A DNA stretch of 64,000 nt from Pseudomonas hygromyciniae (GCF_016925675.1 NZ_CP070506.1:3284501-3348500); one strand, 5' to 3'. Counted from the first letter of the stretch, positions 34,918 through 44,556 are shown. A program made the numbers and translations. The notes: generated from the letters alone by a model not told the origin.

Positions 34918-36120
34918 TCAAAGGCTAAGGCCCTGATTGAGCTGCATGATCGGCAGCAACACCGCCAGCACGATGAACAGCACCACCGCGCCCATCAGCA
35001 GAATCATCAGGGGTTCGAATAACGCCAGCAGCAGGTCGACCTGGCGCGCAAACCCACGCTCCTGGTTGTCGGCGACCCGCTCCAGCATGTCGGGCAAGGT
35101 GCCGCTGGCCTCGCCGCTGGCGACCATGTTCAATAGCATCGGCGGAAAGTGCCCGCTGGCACTGAGCGCGCGGTACAGGGTCACGCCGCCTTCGACCTGC
35201 TCACGCACGGTTTCCAGGGATTGATGAATCTGCCGGTTGCCGACCGTGGCGGTGGCCACCTCCAGGGACTCAAGCAACGGCACGCCACTGCCCAGCAAAA
35301 TCGCCAGGCTGCGCGACACCCGCGCGCTTTCCAGCACCGACAACAGCACGCCGATACGTGGCAGGCGCAGGGCCAGGCCGTCACGGCGCAAGCGCCACAG
35401 CGGCCGGCGCAGTAAAACCCGCGCCCCCAGCGCCAGCAGCGAGCCCAGCCCCAGCAACCACGGGCCAAGCATCACCAGCCCTTCGCTGGCGCCGATCAGC
35501 ACCCGGGTAATCAGCGGCAGGCTTTGCCCGGTATGGCTGAACTGCTCGGTGAGTTTGGGCACCACAAAGGTCATCAGGCCGATCACCACCGCCAATGACA
35601 CGAGGATCAACACCGCCGGGTAGATCAACGCCGTGCGCGCCTTGTGTCGTTGTTTTTGCACTTGCTCCAAGTGCTCGGCCAGGCGCTCGAGGACCGGCGC
35701 CAATTTGCCCGAGCGCTCGCCGGCCTCGACCAGTGCGCAGTACAGCGTGTTGAACTGCCCGCCCTGGCGGCGCAGGCTCTGGGCCAGGCTCAAGCCTTCG
35801 CCGAGGGCGCCGCGCACCGCCACCAGCAAGTTGCGGATCGCCGGCTCTGCCAATTGGCGTTCCAGGGTGCCCAGGGCATCCACCAAGGGGATGCCGGCAC
35901 TCAAGAGCGTGGCCAACTGACGGGTCAATTCGCACAGTTGCCCATGGTTCAAACGTTGCCCACGCGGGCTCGACAGGCTCGCGCCCTGCACCTGCAGCTC
36001 CCGGGCAAACAGGCCCTGCTCGCGCAGCAGTTGCCGGGCATGGCGCTCGCTTTCTGCCTGGATACTGGCTTTGCGGCGATTGCCGCGCAGGTCCAGCGCC
36101 TGGTAGCGATAGGTCGGCAT
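34918..36120 (-). CDS. gspF: Type II secretion inner-membrane platform protein GspF
   Basis: 400 residues from MPTYRYQALDLRGN (TGATG overlap with the gspE stop). Two cytoplasmic GspF domains and three membrane segments (ALIYPAVLILVSLAVVIGLMTFVVP, GLVMLGPWLLGLGSLLALG and LLALFEPLMILLMGAVVLFIVLAVLLP) are in the usual positions. The conserved LLSAGIPLVDAL and GSGVPLLESLEVA repeats are present. The much longer upstream open frame overlaps gspE and is artefactual. GspF is the rotor-like core of the assembly platform. Confidence 0.93.
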   Translation of the reverse strand: MPTYRYQALDLRGNRRKASIQAESERHARQLLREQGLFARELQVQGASLSSPRGQRLNHGQLCELTRQLATLLSAGIPLVDALGTLERQLAEPAIRNLLVAVRGALGEGLSLAQSLRRQGGQFNTLYCALVEAGERSGKLAPVLERLAEHLEQVQKQRHKARTALIYPAVLILVSLAVVIGLMTFVVPKLTEQFSHTGQSLPLITRVLIGASEGLVMLGPWLLGLGSLLALGARVLLRRPLWRLRRDGLALRLPRIGVLLSVLESARVSRSLAILLGSGVPLLESLEVATATVGNRQIHQSLETVREQVEGGVTLYRALSASGHFPPMLLNMVASGEASGTLPDMLERVADNQERGFARQVDLLLALFEPLMILLMGAVVLFIVLAVLLPIMQLNQGLSL

Positions 36121-37580
36121 CAGTCGCGCACCGCACGCAGGACCTGCTCCAGGCTGGTATCGCCACGGCGCAGGCAGTCGGTGGCCATGGCGGTCAGGCT
36201 CTGGCGCTTGTCGGCCAGGTATTCGTGCATGGCCGCTTCGCTGGCGCCGTCGTACAGCAGGCTGATCAAGCCGGCATCCAGGGTGATGAATTCGTAGAGG
36301 CCGATCCGCCCGTTGTAGCCACTGCCCTGGCAGTCGTCGCAGCCCTGGGGGTGAAAGCTCTGTTCGAGGGTTGCCAGTTCCGGCCACAGCTGGCGCTCGG
36401 CGGCCTGCAATGGCGCAGGCGTTGCGCAATGGCACAGGCGCCGTACTAGGCGCTGGGCCATCACGCCCTTGAGGCTGGAGGCGATCAGGAACGGTTCGAT
36501 GCCCATGTCGCGCAAGCGGGTGACCGCGCCCACCGCGCTATTGGTGTGCAGCGTCGACAGTACCAAGTGCCCGGTGAGGCTGGCTTGCACGGCGATCTGC
36601 GCGGTTTCCTGGTCGCGGATTTCACCGAGCATGATCACGTCCGGATCCTGGCGCAGGATCGCCCGCAGGCCGCTGGCGAAGGTCATGCCGGCGCGGGGGT
36701 TGATCGCGGTCTGGCCGATGCCGGTGATCGCGTATTCCACCGGGTCTTCGACGGTGAGGATGTTGCACGAGCCATCGTTCAGCGCATTGAGGCTGGCATA
36801 CAGCGTGGTGGTCTTGCCCGAACCGGTAGGCCCGGTGCTCAACAAAATCCCGTTGGGTCGCGACAGGCACGCACGCAGGGCCTGCTCCACCTCGGCGGGC
36901 ATCCCCAGATTATTCAGGTCCAGCAGATTGGCCTGTTTATCCAACACACGCATCACCACGCGCTCGCCGTGGATGCCGGGCAAGGTCGAGACACGGATAT
37001 CCACCTCGCGCCCCCCGGAGCGCAGGGTGATACGGCCGTCCTGAGGCTGGCGTTTTTCGGCGATATCCAGGCGCGCCATGACCTTGATCCGCGATACCAA
37101 CATGGCCGACAAGGCCCGTGGCGGGCGCAGGATCTCGCGCAGATGGCCATCGACCCGCAGGCGCACCACCAGGCTCTGCTCGAAGGTTTCGATATGAATA
37201 TCCGAGGCCCGCAGGCGCAGGCCTTCGGCGAACAGGCCGTTGATCAGGCGAATCACCGGCGCCTCGTTGTCGCTCTCCAGCAAGTCTTCGATACGCGGCA
37301 GTTCGTTGATCAGGCTGTCGAGGTCGACCTGCTCGCCGATGCCTTCGATCAACGCCGCCGTGGCTGACTCGCCAGCCTGGTACAAAGCGCCCAGGCGCAG
37401 TTCGTACTGGGCCGGGTCAAGGTGCTCGACCAGTGTCGGCAAGCCATGCACGCGCAACACTTCCTGCAAGGCGTCGGTGTCCACATCCTCGCGCAGGCAC
37501 AAGGTCCAGCCCTGCGCGCCCGGCGCCCGCGCCAACCCCGCCTGGCGCGCCAGTCGGTAAGGTAACAACGTACTCACCAC
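36120..37580 (-). CDS. gspE: Type II secretion ATPase GspE
   Basis: 486 residues. Walker A STGPTGSGKTTTLYA, Asp box VEDPVEYAITGIGQTAINP, Walker B LRAILRQDPDVIMLGEIRD and His box GHLVLSTLHTNSA are all intact. The zinc-binding tetracysteine (LCHCATP with CDDCQGSGYNGRIGLYE) characteristic of GspE/PilB is present. The N-terminal GspL-binding region is short. It overlaps gspD by seven bases. GspE is the cytoplasmic hexamer that powers pseudopilus growth. Confidence 0.95.
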   Translation of the reverse strand: MVSTLLPYRLARQAGLARAPGAQGWTLCLREDVDTDALQEVLRVHGLPTLVEHLDPAQYELRLGALYQAGESATAALIEGIGEQVDLDSLINELPRIEDLLESDNEAPVIRLINGLFAEGLRLRASDIHIETFEQSLVVRLRVDGHLREILRPPRALSAMLVSRIKVMARLDIAEKRQPQDGRITLRSGGREVDIRVSTLPGIHGERVVMRVLDKQANLLDLNNLGMPAEVEQALRACLSRPNGILLSTGPTGSGKTTTLYASLNALNDGSCNILTVEDPVEYAITGIGQTAINPRAGMTFASGLRAILRQDPDVIMLGEIRDQETAQIAVQASLTGHLVLSTLHTNSAVGAVTRLRDMGIEPFLIASSLKGVMAQRLVRRLCHCATPAPLQAAERQLWPELATLEQSFHPQGCDDCQGSGYNGRIGLYEFITLDAGLISLLYDGASEAAMHEYLADKRQSLTAMATDCLRRGDTSLEQVLRAVRD

Positions 37581-39529
37581 ACGCCCTCGTCCAGGCGTTC
37601 GCGGCTGGCCGGGAACAAGCGCAGCAAGGCGTTGTTATCGGAGATTGCGGGCAATGCCAGGTTGGAGTTGACCTTGAGGTTGCGGTACTTCTCGCTGCTC
37701 AGTTGGGCCAGGGTCTCGCCGTCGCGCATGATTCGCGGGCGGATAAATACCATCAGGTTCTGCTTGGTGCGCTGGCTGGCGTTGGAGCGAAACAGCCGTC
37801 CTATCCCCGGGATGTCACCGAGCCACGGCACACGCTGGTCACTGTTCTTGGCCTCGTCGCCGATCAGCCCACCGAGCACCACCAGGCCGTTGTCTTCGAC
37901 CATGACCTTGGTCTTGATCTCGCGCTTGTTGGTGATTACATCGCTGGCACCGGTGCTTTCGGCAATCGACGAGACCTCTTGCACGATGTCCAGGCGCACA
38001 GTGTTGTCGATATTGATCTGCGGCTTGATCCGCAGCTTGATCCCCACTTCCTTGCGCTCGATGGTCTGGTAGGGGTTGGTGTTGTTCTGCGTTACCGAGC
38101 CCGTCACAAAGGGCACTTCCTGGCCCACCAGGATCGACGCCTCGGCGTTGTCCAGAGTCAGCAGGGTCGGGGTCGAGAGCAGGTTGAAGCCGCTTTCGCT
38201 CTTCAGTGCGTTGAGCAGCGCAAGGAAGTTCAGCCCACCGCCGTTGAGCTTGCCAAAACCTGCGGTCGCGCCGGGCACATTGGCCAACAGCTTGCCCAGG
38301 CCAGCCGTGTCACCACTGGCAGCGGCCCCCGCCAGGCCGGCGATGCTCGTCCCGCCATTGGTAAAGTTCACCGCGCCGCCGCCAAACGAGTCACCCAAAA
38401 ACAACCATTGCACCCCCAGTTCCTGGGCGCGGGTGTCGGAGACTTCGGCAATGATCGCCTCCACTACTACCTGGGCACGGCGGATATCCAGCTGTTCGAC
38501 GATGGTGCGGTAGGCGGCGATTTCGCTGTCCGGGCCGACCATCACCACGGCATTGGTGCCCTCCTCCGACTCCATGCGAATCCCCGAGGCGCTGGCCGCC
38601 ATCTGCTTGGGCGCGCCTTCCCCGGCCACGCCCTCGCCACCGGCGCCGGCGCCGGGGGTGTCCTGGCTCAAGCCGCGCAGCACCTTGACCACTTCGGCGG
38701 CATTGGCGTGGCGCAGGTACATCACCACGGTGTTCGACGGGCGCAAGGCATTTTGTGGCTGGTCCAATTGCTTGAGCAGCGCGCGTACACGTTGGCGGCT
38801 GTCGGCACTGCCGCGTACCAACAAGGCGTTGCTGCGCGGGTCGGCCACCACCTGCGCGCCATCGGCGCCCTGCTCGCGGGCCAGCAGGCGGGTCATCAAT
38901 TGCGCGGTGTCGTTGGCGCTGGCGTTGACCAGGGGCATTACTTCCAGGGGCTCCTGGCTGACCTGGTCGAGTTGCTGCAACAGCGCGTCGATACGGTCGA
39001 GGTTGCTGCGCCAGTCGGTGATCACCAGCAAGTTGGCCGACGGGTATGGGCTGATCACCCCGACGCGAGGGTCGATCAGCGGCTTGAGGATATTGAGCAT
39101 TTGTTCACTGGCGGCGTTGCGCACGCTGAATACCCGGGTGGCCATGCCGTCGTTGGCTTGCGCAACCTGGCGCGCCGACTCCACCGGCACCGGCTCCAGG
39201 CGTGCGGCCTGGTCCGGCACGATCTTCACGCTGCCATTGGGCAGGTTGACGGCGGCAAACCCCTGGGCGCGCAACTGGGCGAGGAAGATGTCGTAGATGG
39301 CCTCGCTACCGAGCATGTCCAGGCTGCGCACCGTGACCTTGCCCTTGACCCGTGGGTCGATGATGAAGGTGGTGTTGGTGATGCGCGACACGCTGTCGAT
39401 AAAGTCCGTGAGTTCGGTATCGATGAAGTTCACTTCATACAAGGCCGGCGCTTCTTCGGCGCGGACCGGGTTCACGCTCAAGGCCAGGCACAATGCGCTC
39501 AGGCCCAGGCATTTATTGATCATATGCAT
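37574..39529 (-). CDS. gspD: Type II secretion outer-membrane secretin GspD
   Basis: 651 residues with a Sec signal peptide (MHMINKCLGLSALCLALSVNPVRA, cleaved before EEAP). N0-N3 domains (VNFIDTELTDFIDSVSRITNTTF, VFSVRNAASEQMLNILKPLI, VMYLRHANAAEVVKVLRGLS) precede the secretin domain, where VPFVTGSVTQNN, ERKEVGIKLRIKPQIN and VPWLGDIPGIGRLFRS are diagnostic. A glycine-rich linker (GAGAGGEGVAGEG) lies between N2 and N3 or within N3. No long S-domain tail is visible after the barrel. It forms the 12-15-mer gated outer-membrane channel. Confidence 0.95.
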   Translation of the reverse strand: MHMINKCLGLSALCLALSVNPVRAEEAPALYEVNFIDTELTDFIDSVSRITNTTFIIDPRVKGKVTVRSLDMLGSEAIYDIFLAQLRAQGFAAVNLPNGSVKIVPDQAARLEPVPVESARQVAQANDGMATRVFSVRNAASEQMLNILKPLIDPRVGVISPYPSANLLVITDWRSNLDRIDALLQQLDQVSQEPLEVMPLVNASANDTAQLMTRLLAREQGADGAQVVADPRSNALLVRGSADSRQRVRALLKQLDQPQNALRPSNTVVMYLRHANAAEVVKVLRGLSQDTPGAGAGGEGVAGEGAPKQMAASASGIRMESEEGTNAVVMVGPDSEIAAYRTIVEQLDIRRAQVVVEAIIAEVSDTRAQELGVQWLFLGDSFGGGAVNFTNGGTSIAGLAGAAASGDTAGLGKLLANVPGATAGFGKLNGGGLNFLALLNALKSESGFNLLSTPTLLTLDNAEASILVGQEVPFVTGSVTQNNTNPYQTIERKEVGIKLRIKPQINIDNTVRLDIVQEVSSIAESTGASDVITNKREIKTKVMVEDNGLVVLGGLIGDEAKNSDQRVPWLGDIPGIGRLFRSNASQRTKQNLMVFIRPRIMRDGETLAQLSSEKYRNLKVNSNLALPAISDNNALLRLFPASRERLDEGVW

Positions 39530-39536
39530 CGTCGGT

Positions 39537-39989
39537 TCATTCCTTGCGCTTGAGGCCGATCACCGGGCGCTCAGTCGGCCATGGCAAGCGCTCGCGCTGC
39601 CCTTGATTGTCGAAAATCAGCCCGCGTTCATCGATGTCCTGCAAGACGATGCCCGGGGCCAGGCGCTGACCCAGGGTCAGCGTGCGTTCTTGCTGCGCAA
39701 AGCGCAGGACCAGCACCGTGGCGCGCAACGGCGTGGCCTTGAGGCTGCCCAGGTAATCGACCTTGAGCGTGGTCAACGGCAGGTCGTCGCTGGGCGCTTG
39801 GCGGGGTGTCCAATGGCTACTCAATAGGTCGGCGACTGGCGCCGGGGTCGGGTTGGACGCGATCGGCTGCGCGATCCCGTGCCACAGTTGCAGCACGCAT
39901 TGCGCCGCGAGCCAGGCCACCAACGTAACCAGCAGCACGTTGAACAGGCTGCCTGCCCGGTTCAACTGACCTGGCTCCGTGGATGCCAT
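39537..39989 (-). CDS. gspC: Type II secretion protein GspC, short form without PDZ domain
   Basis: 150 residues from MASTEPGQLNRAG; the start overlaps the upstream nucleotidase-like gene by 28 bases. One N-terminal membrane helix (FNVLLVTLVAWLAAQCVLQLW), a proline-rich linker, and an HR domain (LKVDYLGSLKATPLRATVLVLRFAQQERTLTLGQRL, IVLQDIDERGLIFDN) are present, after which the protein ends. The C-terminal PDZ or coiled-coil domain of longer GspC proteins is missing, as in the Hxc-type systems of Pseudomonas. GspC connects the inner platform with the secretin and selects substrate. Confidence 0.88.
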   Translation of the reverse strand: MASTEPGQLNRAGSLFNVLLVTLVAWLAAQCVLQLWHGIAQPIASNPTPAPVADLLSSHWTPRQAPSDDLPLTTLKVDYLGSLKATPLRATVLVLRFAQQERTLTLGQRLAPGIVLQDIDERGLIFDNQGQRERLPWPTERPVIGLKRKE

Positions 39990-41614
39990 CCTGGGTGCCC
40001 CTGCACGTAGCGCACTTCGGGCAATTGCAATGGCGCCAGTTGCCAATCCGCCGGCTGCTCGCGCAACCAACCTTCAAGGTGTTGCCACAACGGTTGCCCG
40101 GCATCGGCGGCAAAGCCCAAGCCAAAGGTGCGGCAGGTGCCCACCGGTTCGGCAAACTCACTGACCCTTTTGCCGCCAGGGCTATAGGTGACCTGCCAGG
40201 GCTGGCCGAGCCAGCGCGGCAGGTCCTGGCTGTTATCCAACAGCAGCGGCTCGCCAAACAGTTGCTCGGCGCCGTTTTCCAGGACCTGGCGCACCTGCTG
40301 CGCCGGTACATCGACCACCGGCGCCGGGTAGCTCGCGCTGAGGCTGATCAAGTGTTCGCGGGTAATCATCTGGCCGCGCGCCAAGGGGCTGTCATAGCGC
40401 AGCCCCGGCAGCAGCACCGCGCTCTTGGGCTCGCGGGCCAGGGCCTGGTGCAACAGGCGATCCCAACTGCCGCCGCGCACATCGCGGCGCCAGAGGTTTT
40501 CCGGGGCTTTGGCCAGGGGTTGGTCGAGCCAGGCCGCGTGGGCTGCGCGCTGTTGTTGCAGGCGCGGTTGCAGACGCTGGGCGTGGGCCTGGGCGCTAGC
40601 GTCCAACGCACTGGCCTGGGCCGGAAAAAAGCGTGCATCAAACCGCCATTGCCCCGCCTGCGCCTGGCAACGGATGCGAAACGCGCCGCTGGCCCGGGTC
40701 CCACCCAGCACCACCGGTACACGTTTGCCGGAACTCTGCAGGATCTCCACCGGCTGCGGCCACAGGTCCTGGCCACGGGCGCACAGCATCAAGTCCACCT
40801 GGCTCAGGCGCTCCGCCAGCCAGAACCCCGGCCCGGTGCCGACATCAGCCAGGGCCACCACCAGGTCGGCTTCTTCACGGGCTTGGGTGAGCACCGGTTG
40901 CAGGCTGTGCAACCATTGTTTCAAGGAGGCTTGCTGGTCCCGCGCATAAGGGTCGGTGATGCCAACCACGGCAATCCGCACACCGCCACGGCGGAACACC
41001 TGCATCCCCGGGGTGGCCAGGCGTTGCGCACTGGCGTTGGCCAAGCCGGCGCCCAGCACCGGATGACCGAATTGCTGATAGAGGCCCTGGCATTGTTCGG
41101 GCCATAGCACCCGCTCATCGCTGCTGACCCGTACCTCACTGCCAAGCAACTGACTGCCCTGGACCCCGGACAGGCCACGGGTCAGGTAAGCCAGGCCGCT
41201 GCCGTTCCAGCACTGGCCGTTTTCCAGGGTCAGGCTACTCTCATGCCCGGCTTCATCACGCAGGCGTTGCAGCACCGCGCCGAGTACCGCATAGCCGCCG
41301 GTTTGTACGCTGTCACTTAAGGAGGCATCCAGCAGGCCGTCCAACTGGCTGCCATCGGCTTGGCGAAAACGCGCATTGGGCCCGGTGATCCACGGCGCTT
41401 GGCCGATCCGTGTCGCCGGCCCCAGGCGTGTGGCGGGTACCACCGGGCGACCTGGCAGGCGTGCATCAAGGGTGTCGGCGATATACAGCAGGTCGACCGG
41501 CTGGCTGTCCGCAGGACCCGCCGCAGCCCCCAGGCTAGAGCAGCCGGCCAGCCACGGCGCACAGGCGCCCAGCGTCATCCATCCCAATACATCGCGCCGC
41601 ACCATTGAAGCCAT
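39962..41614 (-). CDS. uxpA: Tat-exported lipoprotein with 5'-nucleotidase/SoxB fold (UxpA-like), first gene of the gsp operon
   Basis: 550 residues. The N-terminus MASMVRRDVLGWMTLGACAPWLAGCSSLG combines a twin-arginine motif with a lipobox (LAGC). The rest resembles metallophosphatases of the UshA/SoxB type with a 5'-nucleotidase C-terminal domain (ENLWRRDVRGGSWDRLLHQAL, TREHLISLSASYPAPVVDVPAQQVRQVLENGAEQL). The usual N-terminal metal-binding D-x-H and N-H-E(D) motifs are degenerate here (LLYIADTLDARL), so catalysis is doubtful. P. putida has a lipoprotein called UxpA beside its Pi-regulated T2SS genes, and I assign this as its counterpart from context. A Pho-box-like site lies 58 bases upstream. 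Confidence 0.72.
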   Translation of the reverse strand: MASMVRRDVLGWMTLGACAPWLAGCSSLGAAAGPADSQPVDLLYIADTLDARLPGRPVVPATRLGPATRIGQAPWITGPNARFRQADGSQLDGLLDASLSDSVQTGGYAVLGAVLQRLRDEAGHESSLTLENGQCWNGSGLAYLTRGLSGVQGSQLLGSEVRVSSDERVLWPEQCQGLYQQFGHPVLGAGLANASAQRLATPGMQVFRRGGVRIAVVGITDPYARDQQASLKQWLHSLQPVLTQAREEADLVVALADVGTGPGFWLAERLSQVDLMLCARGQDLWPQPVEILQSSGKRVPVVLGGTRASGAFRIRCQAQAGQWRFDARFFPAQASALDASAQAHAQRLQPRLQQQRAAHAAWLDQPLAKAPENLWRRDVRGGSWDRLLHQALAREPKSAVLLPGLRYDSPLARGQMITREHLISLSASYPAPVVDVPAQQVRQVLENGAEQLFGEPLLLDNSQDLPRWLGQPWQVTYSPGGKRVSEFAEPVGTCRTFGLGFAADAGQPLWQHLEGWLREQPADWQLAPLQLPEVRYVQGHPGWHPRSQVS

Positions 41615-41671
41615 TGTTCTCTCACCCTAGGGCTAACTCTGCTTTAAGGGCGGCATAGTGGGGGTCAATTA

Positions 41672-41689
41672 ATGACGGTTTAATGTCAG
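41672..41689 (-). promoter_or_regulatory. Pho-box-like PhoB binding site for the uxpA-gsp operon
   Basis: On the minus strand the site reads CTGACAT-TAAA-CCGTCAT, against the consensus CTGTCAT-N4-CTGTCAT: one mismatch per half-site and correct 11-base periodicity. It lies 58 bases upstream of the first gene of the secretion operon, a normal activator distance. A second box precedes tatA. Confidence 0.75.
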
Positions 41690-41849
41690 TTTTTTTAACA
41701 GGAGTGAAATATGCTTCCTTGTAACAAAAGGAAATAAAAAGAAATACAATTAAATACATTTTTTAACAAAACCGACCGCGAATCATCACATTCGACTCTT
41801 AGAGTTCGGGCTCCTTTCAAAAATCGTGATCTACAAAGGACCTGATGAA

Positions 41850-43880
41850 ATGAGTCGAGAGACTGGCGACAACCAGAATCGCAACCTGAGCCTCAATGAG
41901 CCGATGGAATCGGTACTCACTGCCTACCTGAGCCGCCGCAGTGTGGTACGGGGCGGGCTCGGCGCCGCGATCGCCATGATTGCCGGCACCGGCCTGACGG
42001 GCTGCTTTGACAGCGGCGGCGGTTCAGACAACGACACGCCTACCCAGCCGCCAAAACCTGCGCTGAAGCTAGGCTTCAACTCGATCCCAGGCTCACTCAC
42101 CGATGCCTGCACCGTGGCCGCCGGCTACACCGCCCACGTGCTGGCCCCGTGGGGCACGCCGCTGAACAGCAACGCGGCCCCGTGGAAAAGCGACGGCAGC
42201 AACACCGCCACCGACCAGGCCAACTCGGTGGGCATGCACCATGACGGCATGCACTTCTTCCCCATCAATGGCAGCTCCACTGATGGCTTGCTGGCCATCA
42301 ACCACGAATACATCGACGCGCAAGCCTTGCACCCGGCTGGCCCAACCCTGGTTGGTGGTGTGCGTCCGGTTGAAGAAGTGCGCAAAGAGATCAACGCCCA
42401 CGGCGCCGGTGTGATGCGCATCACCAAGGTCAATGGCCGTTGGCAGGTGATGGAAAACGACCCGCTGAACCGTCGTTTCACCACCGCCACCGTCATGGAC
42501 CTGGCGGGCCCGATGAAAGGGACCGATCACGTAAAAACCAAATTCTCACCGACCGGCACCCAGACCCGCGGCACCAACAATAACTGTGGTAACGGCTACA
42601 CCCCGTGGGGCACCTACCTGACCTGCGAAGAAAACTGGCCAGGGATTTTCGTCAATAAAAGTGGCGCCCGCCCGGCAGACCAGGTGCGCATCGGCGTGGG
42701 TACCGGCAACGGCAACTATCGCTGGGAAAGTGTCGCGGGTGACCCGAGCGAAGTGAACGGCGAGTTCAGCCGCTTCAACGTGACCCCAAGCGGCGCCACC
42801 GCGACCGACGATTACCGCAACGAAGCCAGCACCTACGGCTACATCGTCGAGATCGACCCGTACAACGCCTCGACCCGTGCGGTGAAACGCACCGCACTCG
42901 GGCGCTTCCGCCACGAAGGTTGCTGGCCGGGCCTGACCACCGCTGGCAAGCCAGTGGTGTTCTACAGCGGCGACGACTCGCAAAACGAGTACCTCTACAA
43001 ATTCGTCTCCACCGCGTTGTGGGACCCGGCAGACGCCAACCCCAGCGATCGCCTGGCCACCGGCGCCAAGTACATGGACAGCGGCAAACTCTACGTGGCG
43101 CGCTTCAACGCCGATGGCAGCGGCAACTGGCTGCTGCTGGACGTGGCCACCAGCACCACCGATGGCAGCACCCTGGGCGCGAAGTTCACCGACCTGCCGG
43201 GGATCATCCTCAACACCCGTGGCGCGGCCGACGCCCTGGGCGCCACGCCGATGGACCGCCCGGAGTGGACCTCGGTCAACCCACTCAATGGCGACGTCTA
43301 CCTGACGCTCACCAACAACACCAGCCGCACGGTGGCCAACCCCGCCAACCCACGGGTGAACAACAAACACGGGCACATCATTCGCTGGCATGACGCCGAT
43401 AACCAGGTGTCGTTCACCTGGGACATCTTTGTGTTTGGCGCCAACGCTGCTGGCAGCCCGGACCTCAACCGCTCCGGCCTGACCACCCTGAACCAGTTCG
43501 CCAGCCCGGACGGCATGACCTTCGACAGCCGTGGCGTGATGTGGATCCAGACCGACAACGGCGAAAAAACCCTGACCGACTACACCAACGACCAGATGCT
43601 GGTGGTGATCCCCACCAACATGGTCGACGCCCAGGGCAAGCAAGTACCGGTCAACGCCCAGAACCAGACCGACCTGCGCCGCTTCTTCGTCGGGCCTAAT
43701 GGTTCGGAAGTGACTGGGGTGACTTTCACACCAGACAACAAGACGGTGTTCGTCAACATCCAGCACCCGGAAAACTGGCCGTCGACCACGGTTGCCACGG
43801 ACGTCACGGTTGGGACTGTGCGTCCACGTGCATCCACGGTGGTGATCCAGCGGGCCGATGGGGGGGAATTGGCGATCTGA
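41850..43880 (+). CDS. uxpB: PhoX-family phosphatase with Tat signal and lipobox (UxpB-like), probable type II secretion substrate
   Basis: 676 residues from MSRETGDNQN, with AAGGA ten bases upstream; an in-frame GTG at 41826 is less likely. The signal SRRSVVRGGLGAAIAMIAGTGLTGCFDSGGG has a twin-arginine motif and a lipobox cysteine. The body is PhoX: HHDGMHFFPI, LLAINHEYIDAQAL, TPWGTYLTCEENWPG, LGRFRHEGCWPG, GDDSQNEYLYKFV, SPDGMTFDSRGVMWIQTDN. PhoX enzymes are calcium/iron phosphomonoesterases. In P. putida the PhoX protein UxpB has the same Tat-plus-lipobox signal, is made under Pi limitation and is transported by the Xcp T2SS; the flanking genes here reproduce that arrangement. Confidence 0.9.
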   Translation: MSRETGDNQNRNLSLNEPMESVLTAYLSRRSVVRGGLGAAIAMIAGTGLTGCFDSGGGSDNDTPTQPPKPALKLGFNSIPGSLTDACTVAAGYTAHVLAPWGTPLNSNAAPWKSDGSNTATDQANSVGMHHDGMHFFPINGSSTDGLLAINHEYIDAQALHPAGPTLVGGVRPVEEVRKEINAHGAGVMRITKVNGRWQVMENDPLNRRFTTATVMDLAGPMKGTDHVKTKFSPTGTQTRGTNNNCGNGYTPWGTYLTCEENWPGIFVNKSGARPADQVRIGVGTGNGNYRWESVAGDPSEVNGEFSRFNVTPSGATATDDYRNEASTYGYIVEIDPYNASTRAVKRTALGRFRHEGCWPGLTTAGKPVVFYSGDDSQNEYLYKFVSTALWDPADANPSDRLATGAKYMDSGKLYVARFNADGSGNWLLLDVATSTTDGSTLGAKFTDLPGIILNTRGAADALGATPMDRPEWTSVNPLNGDVYLTLTNNTSRTVANPANPRVNNKHGHIIRWHDADNQVSFTWDIFVFGANAAGSPDLNRSGLTTLNQFASPDGMTFDSRGVMWIQTDNGEKTLTDYTNDQMLVVIPTNMVDAQGKQVPVNAQNQTDLRRFFVGPNGSEVTGVTFTPDNKTVFVNIQHPENWPSTTVATDVTVGTVRPRASTVVIQRADGGELAI

Positions 43881-43920
43881 TCAGAGTGCAGGAGCCGACC
43901 TGGTTCCTGCTTCACTGTTC

Positions 43921-44032
43921 TGGTGGGAGCTTTCGAGCCCCGGTGAGGCTGCGATGACGCGGTAATTGCCAGCATTGATGCTGACTGACCTACCGCTTTC
44001 GCAGCCTCGCCGGGGCTCGACAGCTCCCACAT
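43921..44032. repeat. Large imperfect hairpin / BIME downstream of the PhoX gene
   Basis: GGGAGCTTTCGAGCCCCGG with TGAGGCTGCG on the left and CGCAGCCTCG with CCGGGGCTCGACAGCTCCCA on the right are inverted copies around a ~50-base loop. A further GTGGGAGCTGGC element follows at ~44111. These are REP-type sequences and could act as terminators of the PhoX transcript. Confidence 0.7.
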
Positions 44033-44126
44033 TTGTTTTGTGGTGCAGGCAAACCCCGCAACGGGCAACACTGCATGCGGGAGAGCGTTTTGGGCGCCCC
44101 CCATTTAAATGTGGGAGCTGGCTTAG

Positions 44127-44422
44127 CTCTTTGATGGTTCTTGGGGGTGTGTACATATCCGTTGCTGCGGTTATGGCCGCCTAGGGTTCCGCCCTGACGG
44201 CGGGTCACTTTCGAAGAGCGCGAAAGTAACCAAAGCGCTCTTGCCCCACCACTCGGCACCTCGCCTAGGCTCGGTGTGCCCGTAATCCGACATTGTTTTG
44301 GGGGGCCGCCGCGATGGGCCATCCATGGCCCAGCGCGGCTAAACCGGCGTCCTGCCGGTTTACCCCCCAAATCAATATCGGATTACGGCCAGCGTGGTTT
44401 AACGGGGCGCCTAAGATCAAAA
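44127..44422 (+). repeat. Structured repeat element, left copy (inverted partner at 44557-44852)
   Basis: 296 bases, no credible gene. Predicted fold: small hairpins CCGCC/GGCGG (about 44190-44210) and AAGAGCGC/GCGCTCTT (44215-44245). A long stem CCGTAATCCGA (44280-44290) pairs with TCGGATTACGG (44378-44388) and extends through ATTG/CAAT and G6/C6. Within it are two hairpins: GCCGCG-A-TGGGCCAT with its complement (44308-44339) and AAACCGGC/GCCGGTTT (44341-44361). The copy on the other strand differs mainly by changes that keep these stems paired. Confidence 0.75.
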
Positions 44423-44556
44423 TCACAAGCAGAGCGAGGCGGCCTGACAGCCGACCTGATCGGTGAGGCTTACGCGTATACCTGTGGGACTGGCTTGCCT
44501 GCTCCCACAGGGGAATGCAGCTCCGCGCTCTGGCTTTGTTGTTGCTGTTGCTCTGC

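Noticed and set aside
37433-39553. A 706-codon open frame on the plus strand opposite gspD/gspE
   Set aside because: It is the mirror of a high-GC gene in the favoured antisense frame; it lacks any recognisable domain while the minus strand is an unmistakable secretin and ATPase.
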